This document shows, piece by piece, positions 7,636 through 15,419 of a DNA stretch of 34,659 nt; position 1 is the first letter of the stretch, and every line of letters begins with the position of its first letter. Source of the DNA: Beijerinckiaceae bacterium (lineage in GTDB: Bacteria; Pseudomonadota; Alphaproteobacteria; Rhizobiales; Beijerinckiaceae); the NCBI GenBank assembly GCA_947456505.1, contig CANGTC010000020.1:1-34659 (forward strand), given 5' to 3'. The notes under the pieces are model-generated. The model was not told the DNA's origin and ran no database searches. It saw only the letters and a program-made list of their open reading frames with translations. The position numbers and the translations under genes were made by a program.

Positions 7636-9291
7636 ATGCGCATGCGCCATGTTGTGATCATAGGGGCGGGCGTGGGTGGACTGACCGCCGCCATGCGTCT
7701 GGCCGCTGCGGGGGTCGAGGTGACGGTCGTGGAAGCGGCGGCGCGGCCAGGCGGCAAGATACGCGAGGTTATGGCGGGGGGCATTCCCGTCGACTCCGGC
7801 CCCACGGTCTTCACCATGCGCTGGGTTTTCGACGAACTGGCGCAGGATGTGGGCCTGTCCCTTGACGATCACGTCAAATGCCAGGCCACCCGAACCCTCG
7901 CCCGCCATGGCTGGAGCGATGGCGCCCGGCTCGACCTCTTCACTGATCTCGACCAGAGCGTCGCGGCGATCGCAGCCTTTTCCGGCGCGCGCGATGGGCA
8001 GGCCTATCGCGCCTTCGCGGCGCGAGCGCAGGGCATCTACACGACGCTCAAGGACAGTTTTATTCGCGCCTCGCGCCCCAATCTGTTTCAACTCTCCCGC
8101 CGGATCGGCTTCTCGCGGTTGGGCGAGCTGATGCGCCTCTCGCCCTATTCGACGCTGGCCGATGCGCTGGCTGGCTCATTCCGTGATCCGCGCCTGCGCC
8201 AACTCTTCGCTCGTTACGCAACCTATTGCGGCTCTTCACCCTATGCGGCGCCCGCCACCCTCATGCTGGTGGCCCATGTGGAGCGCGAGGGCGTCTGGCT
8301 GGTCGAAGGCGGCATGCAGCGACTGGCCGAGGGGCTCGCCGCCATGGCGCAGCGCTGTGGCGCGGCCTTCCTCTATAACCGTCGCGCAGCGCGCATCATC
8401 GTCGAGGGCGGGCGCGCTAGCGGGGTGGAGTTGGCCGATGGAGAGCGCCTGGCGGCCGACGCCGTCATCATGAATGGCGATCTGTCGGCGCTGAGCACGG
8501 GTCTGCTCGGACCGGACGTCACTGGCGCTGTCGCCGTGAAGCCTGGGAATGCGCGCTCCCTCTCCGCCATCACATGGTCCATGCAGGCCAAGATCCAGCG
8601 CTTTCCCCTTTTGCGCCACAACGTCTTTTTTTCGGACGCCTATAGGGCCGAGTTCGATGATATTTTCATCCATGGACGGGTCCCGCGCGCGCCTACGGTC
8701 TACGTTTGCGCGCAGGATCGTGGCGAGCGATCGCCAGAGCCGGGGGCAGAACCGGAAAGCGAACGTCTGTTCTGCCTCATCAACGCGCCCGCCAATGGCG
8801 ATGGCGCACCACTCAAGCCTTCGGACCTGCAATCATGCGAAGACACGACCTTTCGCCATCTGGATCGCTGTGGACTGAAAGTGACGCCGCTGGAAGGAGC
8901 GCGCGTGATGACGACGCCAGCGGATTTCGCGCAGATGTTCCCGGCGTCCCGCGGGGCCCTCTACGGACCAGCGCAAAACGGCTGGATGGCTTCATTCACG
9001 CGTCCGGGCGCGCGGACCCGTCTGCCGGGCCTCTATCTGGCGGGCGGGGGCGTGCATCCGGGCCCGGGCGTGCCGATGGCGGCGCTGTCAGGTCGGCAGG
9101 CGGCCTTGAGCGTGATGACGGACCTCGCTTCGACCGCGTGGTCCCGCCCGGCGGCTACGCCTGGTGGTATGTCGATGCGCTCAGCGACGACCGGCAACAT
9201 GGAATCGCCATCATCGCCTTCATCGGCAGCGTCTTCTCCCCCTGGTACGCCTGGGCCGGACGCAAGGATCCGCTCGACCACTGCTCGGTGA
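7636..9291 (+). CDS. crtD: Hydroxyneurosporene / 1-hydroxycarotenoid 3,4-desaturase
   Basis: CrtD (551 aa as read) introduces the C3,4 double bond in 1-hydroxy or 1-methoxy carotenoids. It is an FAD-dependent desaturase of the CrtI family. The dinucleotide motif IIGAGVGGLTAAMRLAAAG opens the protein, and the C-terminal FAD motif LYLAGGGVHPGPGVPMAALSGRQAA is near residue 465. The ATG at 7636 has a strong AAGGAGG ribosome site at 7622-7628; the longer open frame back to 7564 lacks one. Typical CrtD proteins end soon after the last FAD motif. Here about 50 extra Ser/Pro-rich residues follow because the frame runs through the start of crtC, so the tail is probably not functional. Confidence 0.93.
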   Translation: MRMRHVVIIGAGVGGLTAAMRLAAAGVEVTVVEAAARPGGKIREVMAGGIPVDSGPTVFTMRWVFDELAQDVGLSLDDHVKCQATRTLARHGWSDGARLDLFTDLDQSVAAIAAFSGARDGQAYRAFAARAQGIYTTLKDSFIRASRPNLFQLSRRIGFSRLGELMRLSPYSTLADALAGSFRDPRLRQLFARYATYCGSSPYAAPATLMLVAHVEREGVWLVEGGMQRLAEGLAAMAQRCGAAFLYNRRAARIIVEGGRASGVELADGERLAADAVIMNGDLSALSTGLLGPDVTGAVAVKPGNARSLSAITWSMQAKIQRFPLLRHNVFFSDAYRAEFDDIFIHGRVPRAPTVYVCAQDRGERSPEPGAEPESERLFCLINAPANGDGAPLKPSDLQSCEDTTFRHLDRCGLKVTPLEGARVMTTPADFAQMFPASRGALYGPAQNGWMASFTRPGARTRLPGLYLAGGGVHPGPGVPMAALSGRQAALSVMTDLASTAWSRPAATPGGMSMRSATTGNMESPSSPSSAASSPPGTPGPDARIRSTTAR

Positions 9292-10031
9292 ACGCCTGCA
9301 TCTATGGTCCGCGCGTCAATCGCTGGGCGATGACCGAGCGCAAACGCGCGGCGCTTGCTCGCGATGCGGATAATCTGACGATTGGTCCCAGCGCCCTGTC
9401 ATGGGATGGCGGCGTATTGACGATCCGTATCAACGAACTCTCGGCGCCCTTCTTCAAACCGATGAGCGGCGTGGTGCGGGTCGAGCCGATCGGCTTCAAC
9501 ACCCATGTCTTTAACCTGTCGAATCAGGGCCAGCATATCTGGCGCCCCATCGCGCCTTCAGCCCATGTGACCGTCGCCTTCTCCCAGCCGGGCCTGCGCT
9601 GGAGCGGCGATGGCTATTTCGATATGAACGCGGGCGATGAGCCATTGGAGAACGGTTTTTCAGATTGGACCTGGTCGCGCGCAGCGTTAAGCACGGGGTC
9701 AACCGTGCTTTATGACGCCAATCCCCGCACGGGCGATCCGCTCTCCATGGCCCTGCGCTTCGATCATAATGGCGACTTCGAACAGGCGCCGCCGCCGCCG
9801 CTTGCCCCTTTGCCCCGCACGGGCTGGCGCGTGGCGCGCACAACGCGCTCTGATGACGGCGTGGCGACCATTGCGCGAGGCTACGAAGACACGCCCTTTT
9901 ATTCGCGCACCCTGCTCGATACGACATTATTCGGCGAGCGCGTGGCCAGCGTGCATGAGAGCCTGTCACTGAACCGTTTCGCAAATCCCATCGTCAGGTG
10001 CATGCTGCCCTTTCGCATACCGCGATGGTAG
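9138..10031 (+). CDS. crtC: Carotenoid 1,2-hydratase (hydroxyneurosporene synthase)
   Basis: CrtC adds water across the terminal C1,2 double bond of acyclic carotenoids (neurosporene, lycopene), making the 1-hydroxy group used by CrtD and CrtF. Family signatures are PGGYAWWYVDALSDD, FIGSVFSPWYAWAGR, HCSVNACIYGPRVNRWAMTER, HIWRPIAP and GYFDMNAGDEPLENGF. The frame has no ATG in the right place. The first plausible start is GTG at 9138 (VVPPGGYAWW), giving 297 aa. The family-like residues GPRFDR lie just before it, so the true start may be slightly upstream at a rarer codon. The 5' end overlaps crtD by about 154 nt in another frame, and no strong ribosome site is visible. Confidence 0.9.
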   Translation: MVPPGGYAWWYVDALSDDRQHGIAIIAFIGSVFSPWYAWAGRKDPLDHCSVNACIYGPRVNRWAMTERKRAALARDADNLTIGPSALSWDGGVLTIRINELSAPFFKPMSGVVRVEPIGFNTHVFNLSNQGQHIWRPIAPSAHVTVAFSQPGLRWSGDGYFDMNAGDEPLENGFSDWTWSRAALSTGSTVLYDANPRTGDPLSMALRFDHNGDFEQAPPPPLAPLPRTGWRVARTTRSDDGVATIARGYEDTPFYSRTLLDTTLFGERVASVHESLSLNRFANPIVRCMLPFRIPRW

Positions 10032-10077
10032 GATTTGGCCGTGCTGACGATCTGCACGCGCAGCCCCCCGGATCTGG

Positions 10078-11187
10078 CTAAGCCTTCGCGGCGGCCTCGA
10101 CCTGAACGCCCTGAAGCGTCAGGCTGGCCGCTCCATAGATCGGGACGAGATTGGCGAGGAAGGCCTCGGCGCTGGCCCGCCAGGTGAACGATTCCGCATA
10201 GGCCCGGCAGGCGGCGCGGTCGAGCGTCAGGGCCCGCATGCAGGCCATGCGCAGATCGGGGTCGGTCACGCCCACGACGCCGTCGACGCCCCTCAGGATG
10301 TCGCGCGGACCCGTCACCGGAAAGGCAGCCACCGGGACCCCGCTCGCCAGCGCCTCAATCACCACCAGACCAAAGGTGTCCGTCAGGCTTGGAAACACCA
10401 GCACGTCGGCGCTGGCGAAGGCCCGCGCGAGGTCCCGCCCAAACCTCGGCCCCACGAAACGGCCTCCGGGATAGGCGCGTTCCAGCGCTCGCAGTTGCGG
10501 GCCGCCGCCGACCACGAGTTTCGTCCCGGGCAGATCGAGATCAAGAAATGCGGCGATATTCTTCTCCACAGCGACGCGGCCGATATAGGCGAAGAGCGGG
10601 CGCGGCAGGTTTGTGAAATCAGGCTGCGCCTGGCGCAGGTCAGGATGGAAAAGCGATAGATCGACGCCGCGCGGCCACGCCCGCAGCCGGACAAAGCCGC
10701 GTATGGCGAGTTCTTCCCGCATGCTTGCGGTCGCGACCATCACGCCCTGACTGGGGGCGTGGAACCATTTCAGAAAGCGGGAGATCATCGCCCGCGTGAT
10801 CCTGCTGCGGCCTATGAGTCCAAGACGCGCAGCGACATATTCCGGGAAGCGCGTGTGGTAGGCGCTGGTGAAATGCAGGCTGCGGCGGCAGGCCCAGGCG
10901 CGCGCGGCAAGACCGAGCGGTCCTTCGGTGGCGATATGCAGGGCGTCGGGCTGGAACGCCTCGATAAGGCCCGCCAGTCGGCGCCCCGGCAGCAGCGCAA
11001 GCCGGATTTCCGGATAGGTCGGGCAGGGCATGGTCCTGAAACGGTCGGGTCCGATCACTTCGACCGTGTGGCCCATCGCGCGAAGTTCGGCGGTGACGGC
11101 GGTGAGCGTGCGAACCACGCCGTTCATCTGCGGCGCCCAAGCGTCGGAGACGATCAGAATGCGCGCAGGACAAAGCCCGACCGTCAT
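10078..11187 (-). CDS. Glycosyltransferase, GT4-like (MgtA/mannosyltransferase-like)
   Basis: A 369-residue GT-B glycosyltransferase. The N-terminal domain starts RILIVSDAWAPQMNGVVRTL, the usual acceptor-side GT4 opening. The C-terminal nucleotide-sugar domain has YIGRVAVEKNIAAFL, VVGGGPQLRALE and the donor-binding segment LTDTFGLVVIEALASGVPVAAFPVTGP. The start at 11187 has GAGG 6-7 nt upstream. The longer open frame to 11328 has no support. It follows the SDR gene with a 7-nt gap, so the pair is one unit. Relatives make glycolipids or mannosides in many alphaproteobacteria. Placement beside crtC raises the chance that it glycosylates a hydroxycarotenoid, but nothing in the sequence proves the acceptor or sugar. 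It runs convergent to crtC with a 46-nt gap and no clear terminator. Confidence 0.88.
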   Translation of the reverse strand: MTVGLCPARILIVSDAWAPQMNGVVRTLTAVTAELRAMGHTVEVIGPDRFRTMPCPTYPEIRLALLPGRRLAGLIEAFQPDALHIATEGPLGLAARAWACRRSLHFTSAYHTRFPEYVAARLGLIGRSRITRAMISRFLKWFHAPSQGVMVATASMREELAIRGFVRLRAWPRGVDLSLFHPDLRQAQPDFTNLPRPLFAYIGRVAVEKNIAAFLDLDLPGTKLVVGGGPQLRALERAYPGGRFVGPRFGRDLARAFASADVLVFPSLTDTFGLVVIEALASGVPVAAFPVTGPRDILRGVDGVVGVTDPDLRMACMRALTLDRAACRAYAESFTWRASAEAFLANLVPIYGAASLTLQGVQVEAAAKA

Positions 11188-11194
11188 CGTCGCC

Positions 11195-12121
11195 TCACGT
11201 GAAACGGACACCGGCCAGCCGTTCCGATGTCTCCCAGAGATGGCTGGCGGCTGTGTGGTCGAGCGCCCGCTTGGGCAGCTTCGCCGCGCCAGGTGGGCCG
11301 ATGATTTCGAGGATCCAGCTTGGTCCATAATACCCGCCGCCTCTGGCGTCAGGCGAGGTCGCTGCGAACAGGATCGGCAAGGCCGCCGGGCCAGCTGGCG
11401 GGCTCATCGGGAGCAGAAAGGATTTTGACATGCGCCACAGCGCGCCTCGCAAGCCGGACGAAGCTGGTCCATTGCTGATGATGTCGGTGCGGGCGAATCC
11501 GGGATGGGCGGCCAGCCCCTGGATCCCCCAGCCCACGATCTCGCTGCGGCGCTGAAATTCGAGCGCGAACATCAGCATCGTCAGCTTGGTCATGCCATAG
11601 GTCCGAAATGGGACATAGGAGCGTTGCGATTGCAGGTCCGCCAGATCAATTGACTCCAAAGTCGCAGCGAGGCTGCTGACATTGACGATGCGCGCCGCGC
11701 CCCCGCGCCGCAGGAGCGGCAGCAAGCGCGCCGTCAGGGCGAAATGGCCGAGATAGTTGGTGGCGAAATGCAGCTCGAATCCATCGATGGTCTCGCGCCG
11801 TTGAGGCAGCGCCATAACGCCGGCGTTATTGACCAGCAGATCGATCCCGCGCCCTGCGGCAAGCAGTTTATCCGCAAAGTCCGCGACCGATGCGAGCGAC
11901 GCGAGATCGAGTTGCTCGAAACGAACCGTTGCGTCGGGATGGGCGGCCCGCAGGCGCTCCAGAGCATTGGCGCCTCTGGTCTCGTTGCGGCCCGCCAGCA
12001 CCACCTCGGCGCCCGCAGCCGCCAGCGCCAGAGCCGTCTCGTAGCCGAGCCCGCCGGTCGCCCCGGTGACGATGGCGAGCCGTCCTCGTTGCGACGGAAT
12101 ATCGACTTTTGACCAGCCCAT
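11195..12121 (-). CDS. Short-chain dehydrogenase (retinol dehydrogenase / LPOR-like type)
   Basis: An SDR of 308 aa. The cofactor motif VTGATGGLGYETALALAAAG starts near residue 19. NNAGVMALPQRRETIDGFE and NYLGHFALTARLLPLL are typical of the retinol dehydrogenase/WWOX/protochlorophyllide reductase-like branch. Catalytic Ser is in VNVSSLAA and Tyr/Lys in YGMTKLTML. An Arg after the first motif (AGRNETR) suggests NADP(H). A GAGG ribosome site precedes the ATG. The stop codon lies just before the ribosome site of the glycosyltransferase, so the two are co-transcribed. The substrate is unknown; oxidation or reduction of a lipid or pigment alcohol/aldehyde would fit the branch. Confidence 0.88.
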   Translation of the reverse strand: MGWSKVDIPSQRGRLAIVTGATGGLGYETALALAAAGAEVVLAGRNETRGANALERLRAAHPDATVRFEQLDLASLASVADFADKLLAAGRGIDLLVNNAGVMALPQRRETIDGFELHFATNYLGHFALTARLLPLLRRGGAARIVNVSSLAATLESIDLADLQSQRSYVPFRTYGMTKLTMLMFALEFQRRSEIVGWGIQGLAAHPGFARTDIISNGPASSGLRGALWRMSKSFLLPMSPPAGPAALPILFAATSPDARGGGYYGPSWILEIIGPPGAAKLPKRALDHTAASHLWETSERLAGVRFT

Positions 12122-12258
12122 CGTCCTCTGCGCTCCAACAGGCGAACAATAGACGGCCCCAGATTACGGAGCAAGTTGGAGCGCCGCATCGCGCGTCGAT
12201 CACGATCCGCTCTCGCGCAGAAGCGACATCGACCTGACAGGCTCACGCGTTCATAGAA

Positions 12259-12564
12259 TTAATTGACGTTTGAGCCGGGCGGCGCGTTCAGGCGAGCGCG
12301 TTCTCGCCAGCGTTGACGCAGGTCGATCAAGTGGATGACCAGCGCAACGAAGAAGAGCGACGACACCACCATCCAGGAGGCGCCGGAGAGGGCGGCGAGC
12401 GCGGCCAGCAGCAAGGAGGTGCCGGGGGCGAGGATCAGCAGGGTTGCGCGTGGCGGCAAGGGGCACAGGCGCATCCGCCACAGCACCATCAGCAGGATCG
12501 CCTCCATGACGATCAGGGAGAGGACCACCATGATGGCGCGCCCGCCTGCAAAGAATTCATCCAT
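12259..12564 (-). CDS. Small three-helix membrane protein of unknown function
   Basis: A 101-residue hydrophobic protein that I do not recognise. Three likely membrane segments lie at about residues 10-29, 40-59 and 63-81, followed by a basic tail (RQRWRERARLN). An AAGGGG ribosome site precedes the ATG. It lies 37 nt downstream of the DUF2269-like gene on the same strand, so the two are likely co-transcribed and may act together in the inner membrane. No catalytic motif is visible. Confidence 0.7.
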   Translation of the reverse strand: MDEFFAGGRAIMVVLSLIVMEAILLMVLWRMRLCPLPPRATLLILAPGTSLLLAALAALSGASWMVVSSLFFVALVIHLIDLRQRWRERARLNAPPGSNVN

Positions 12565-12601
12565 GGTCCGCCCCTTCGAGCCTGTCCTTGAAACGCGCGT
12601 C

Positions 12602-13069
12602 TTAGAAGTAGGGCTTGAACACCATGGAATACATGCCCAGCGTTAGCGGCACCGTCGAAATCAGCCCCCAGACCAGCCAGGTGCGGCTGTCTTTTTTATA
12701 GATTTCCGGCACGTCGCCGATGATCGCGAAATCGCGCGCATAGCGCGCCTGTCTGATCTGGATCGGAACCAGAATAAGTAGCCAGATGCCGCCGGACACA
12801 AGGAGCATGAGCTGGCCGAGAACAAGCCAGGGCGTCTCGAAAAGCGATAAGCCGCCCACCAGCGCGGCGCCATAGCCGCCGATCACCATCAGAAAGCCGC
12901 CGGTCAGGGTGAACGTAAAATCGGTTACGGTGACAAGCCACTGCGCAAAGCCGATGATCTGCGTCTTGCAGGTGCGGTCGGCGAACACCTTCCAGAAGGC
13001 GGTTACGGTGACGTTCCCCGCCATCAAGATCAATCCGAAGATGTGGAGGGCCTTGAAAAATTCGTACAT
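12602..13069 (-). CDS. DUF2269-like integral membrane protein
   Basis: A 155-residue protein with four predicted helices at about residues 6-26, 50-72, 80-103 and 130-150. It opens MYEFFKALHIFGLILMAGN, with a His in the first helix as in DUF2269 family proteins (assignment by recollection of the pattern). The family has no firmly known function, though some members lie near oxidoreductase genes. It is the first gene of a two-gene unit with the 101-residue membrane protein. The upstream region contains a 7-bp inverted repeat at 13108-13124. Both genes are foreign to the classical photosynthesis cluster. Confidence 0.75.
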   Translation of the reverse strand: MYEFFKALHIFGLILMAGNVTVTAFWKVFADRTCKTQIIGFAQWLVTVTDFTFTLTGGFLMVIGGYGAALVGGLSLFETPWLVLGQLMLLVSGGIWLLILVPIQIRQARYARDFAIIGDVPEIYKKDSRTWLVWGLISTVPLTLGMYSMVFKPYF

Positions 13070-13484
13070 GGTCCACGTCCATCAGGTGCGCTTGACGAAA
13101 GAATTCCAGCGCCCCAAGGGCGCTGCGCCACTGTCCGCCACACATGCTCCCAGCAAGACAAGGCTCAATGATTTAGAATAAAGCCAAGGTCGGCGTCCGT
13201 CAACGAAATCGCTCGTTAGACCGGATCTCAGAGTAACGCTATGTTGCGCCAAAATCAGGATTTCCTGACAATTGCGTCATGCAATCATTCTTCGGGCGGG
13301 GCATGCAGCGGATGATATGGAGGGACGGGTAAGCATCGCATGGAGCCCTGATCGCCACTGCCTTTGCGCTAATTTACAGTTATCCTGAATTCGATTATCT
13401 TTTTTACCGGCGTCGCGAAGCGTTTCTGCGCTCACAAGAGCCGAATTGAGCAAGGGCGGGACGGCTGGGCATCAGGAGCATGTT
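13070..13484. other. Long intergenic region, lower GC, with several dyads
   Basis: About 415 bp separate the divergent DUF2269-like and NmrA-like genes. Visible structure: AGCGCCC-CAA-GGGCGCT at 13108-13124, TCAGGA-TT-TCCTGA at 13255-13268, and ATTGC-GTCAT-GCAAT at 13271-13285. The region is more AT-rich than its neighbours, as expected for two divergent promoters. I see no reading frame, tRNA or TGT-N12-ACA site. Confidence 0.5.
13255..13285. promoter_or_regulatory. Pair of adjacent dyads, possible operator
   Basis: Two perfect inverted repeats lie 2 bp apart: a 6-bp arm repeat with a 2-bp centre (TCAGGATTTCCTGA), then a 5-bp arm repeat with a 5-bp centre (ATTGCGTCATGCAAT). They are in the middle of a divergent intergenic region, where a dimeric regulator would be expected to bind. 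The cognate regulator is not in the window. Confidence 0.35.
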
Positions 13485-14168
13485 TTGAAGGTCATTGTAT
13501 TCGGGTCGACCGGCAGAGTGGGACGCGCGGTTGCGCTGACATTGCTGACCAGAGGCCATCAGGTGACCGCCTTCGCACGCGATGCGTCGAAGCTCCCTGA
13601 GCGCGAGGATATCGCCGTGATCGTTGGCGATGCGACCGATGCTGACGCCGTGGCTCGCGCGGTGGTCGGTCATGACGCGATTGTGGTGGCCTTGGGCGAT
13701 TCCCGGAACCCGTTTGCGCTGGCGGTGGGAATGAAGCGCATCACGCCGCCGAACATCTGTGAGATCGGAACCGCCAATGTCATCGCCGCAGCGCAAGCGG
13801 CCTCGGTGCAGCGGCTGGTTTGCGTCACCAGCTACGGCGTCGGCGACACCCGAAAGTTGTTGCCGCCGATGCATAAACGCATCTTCCGCTGGCTGCGCCT
13901 TCGCGAGCAGATGGACGACAAGGAGCGGCAGGAAATGCTGGTCAAGGCGTCCGGCCTCGACTGGACCCTGGTGCAACCGGTGGGCCTCACCGACGGCGCC
14001 GCGACCGGACGCTGGCTGGCCAGCACAAAAGGCGAGCGGCGCAAGCGGACGATCAGCCGCATCGATCTCGCCGCCTTCATTGTCGATAATCTCACCGACG
14101 CCCGTTACACGCGCCAGACCGTGGTCATGTCGGGCTTGACGATCACGCAGTCAGCCGACGCCGCATGA
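13485..14168 (+). CDS. NmrA-like NAD(P)-binding protein (atypical SDR)
   Basis: A 227-residue Rossmann-fold protein starting LKVIVFGSTGRVGRAVALTL, with the atypical-SDR GxxGxxG motif. VIVGDATDADAVARAVVGHDAIVVALG follows, then LVCVTSYGVGDTRKLLP near the middle and the C-terminal DWTLVQPVGLTDG segment. I chose TTG at 13485 because AGGAG at 13474-13478 sits 6 nt upstream and translation begins directly at the first beta strand. A TTG at 13446 would add 13 unrelated residues. Members act as redox sensors, reductases or epimerases on diverse substrates. It sits alone between the insert genes and crtB, transcribed toward crtB. Confidence 0.85.
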   Translation: MKVIVFGSTGRVGRAVALTLLTRGHQVTAFARDASKLPEREDIAVIVGDATDADAVARAVVGHDAIVVALGDSRNPFALAVGMKRITPPNICEIGTANVIAAAQAASVQRLVCVTSYGVGDTRKLLPPMHKRIFRWLRLREQMDDKERQEMLVKASGLDWTLVQPVGLTDGAATGRWLASTKGERRKRTISRIDLAAFIVDNLTDARYTRQTVVMSGLTITQSADAA

Positions 14169-14217
14169 GGACGAGTCGATAGCTTTCGCCGTTCATCGAG
14201 AGAATATGGGCGAGGGA

Positions 14218-14355
14218 CTATTGATCCGCAGCGTCCTTTTTCCGCCCGTCCTCACTTATGGATCGCCTCACGGAATACAACTGCCAGAACAAGATCGCCA
14301 GAATCCCGCCGAAGGATAACACCAGCTCGATGAGCCCGTAGTTATCGGGATTCAC
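14218..14355 (-). CDS. 45-residue membrane microprotein coupled to crtB
   Basis: The GTG start at 14355-14353 overlaps the crtB TGA stop as GTGA. The protein opens MNPDNYGLIELVLSFGG and has one strong helix at about residues 8-28 (IELVLSFGGILAILFWQLY). A charged tail follows (SVRRSISEDGRKKDAADQ), a topology with the tail probably in the cytoplasm. The codon pattern and amphipathic layout look coding, and upstream residues in the same frame are only a shadow of crtB. No family is recognised. Being translated right after phytoene synthase, it could anchor or stabilise CrtB or a pigment-assembly complex at the membrane; that is inference. Confidence 0.72.
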   Translation of the reverse strand: MNPDNYGLIELVLSFGGILAILFWQLYSVRRSISEDGRKKDAADQ

Positions 14356-15419
14356 CGCGATTTGCTCATCTGCTCCGCGCGTTCGAGCCGTTCGAAAATG
14401 TCGAGCACACGGATGAATTGCGGCCCTACATTCACGAAGGGGCGTGGTTGCGGAACCGCTTTCGCCGCCACAGGGGCAGGCGTCTGCTTCACGGCTTCGA
14501 TGAGGAAGGCGACCGCCTGCAAGGGCTCGCGGACCGTTCCGCGCGAAAGCCATGGCGTCGCCGCTACGGCCTTCGTCAGCAATTGCACCTTGCGCGAGGT
14601 CGGCACATGGGCGCGATGGCTGATGGAGTCATGGGACAGGGCTTCGAGCGCCCGTCCGATCTCCGCATAGATCAGGCCAGCGGCGAGAATGGCGGGACGG
14701 CAGGCCAGCGGCAGATAGGCGACGCCAGAACGCGCCCGCGCATAAAGATCATCCGCCACCGCCAGCAGGCGTGCGATGACGCTCTTCAGTTCTTCGGACA
14801 TTACGGGATTGGTGACGAAGCTATCGGGATCGAGGCCCGCTTCGCGCATCCATGTGCGGGGCAGATAGAGGCGGCCATTGCGCGCGTCTTCGCCCACATC
14901 GCGGGCTATATTGGTGAGTTGCATGGCCACGCCCAGATCGCAGGCGCGCGCCAGCGCATCGGGTGAGCGCACGCCCATGAGCAGCGTCATCATCACCCCG
15001 ACCGTGCCCGCCACACGCGCAGCGTAGTCGAACAAGTCTTCGATGGTCTCATAGCGCCTGTCCTGCGTGTCCCAGGCCAGGCCCTCCAGCAGCGCGTCCG
15101 GCACGGCGCGGGGAATGGCGTAGCGGCGCATCAGGTCCGCCATGGCGCGATCAGCGGCCACGGGAAGCGGGCGTCCCTGACAGACCCGGTCGAGGCGCTC
15201 GTGCAGGCGGTCCACCGCCTGCGGGCTGCCGCCATCAAGATCCACTGCATCGTCGGAGAGGCGGCAGAAGGCGTAGAGACCATAGGCGGGTTCGCGCACC
15301 GCAGCGGGCAGAACCATGGATGCTGCGAAAAAGGTTTTTGAACCGTGACGAATCGCCTCGCGGCACTGGGCGTAATCGCCCGGTTCTGTGGGCGTGACGT
15401 CAGGCGAAGACTGAGACAT
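14352..15419 (-). CDS. crtB: Phytoene synthase
   Basis: CrtB (355 aa) joins two geranylgeranyl diphosphates to make phytoene, the first committed C40 carotenoid step. Motifs are HGSKTFFAASMVLP, the first Asp-rich site YAFCRLSDDAVD, and the second in QLTNIARDVGEDARNGRLYLP. The start at 15419 (MSQSSPDVTP) was preferred over the open frame extending to 15518, whose first 33 residues are a shadow of crtI. It begins 20 nt inside the end of crtI, so the two are translationally coupled. The C-terminal ~50 residues after LLTKAVAATPWL are variable and basic. Confidence 0.95.
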   Translation of the reverse strand: MSQSSPDVTPTEPGDYAQCREAIRHGSKTFFAASMVLPAAVREPAYGLYAFCRLSDDAVDLDGGSPQAVDRLHERLDRVCQGRPLPVAADRAMADLMRRYAIPRAVPDALLEGLAWDTQDRRYETIEDLFDYAARVAGTVGVMMTLLMGVRSPDALARACDLGVAMQLTNIARDVGEDARNGRLYLPRTWMREAGLDPDSFVTNPVMSEELKSVIARLLAVADDLYARARSGVAYLPLACRPAILAAGLIYAEIGRALEALSHDSISHRAHVPTSRKVQLLTKAVAATPWLSRGTVREPLQAVAFLIEAVKQTPAPVAAKAVPQPRPFVNVGPQFIRVLDIFERLERAEQMSKSR

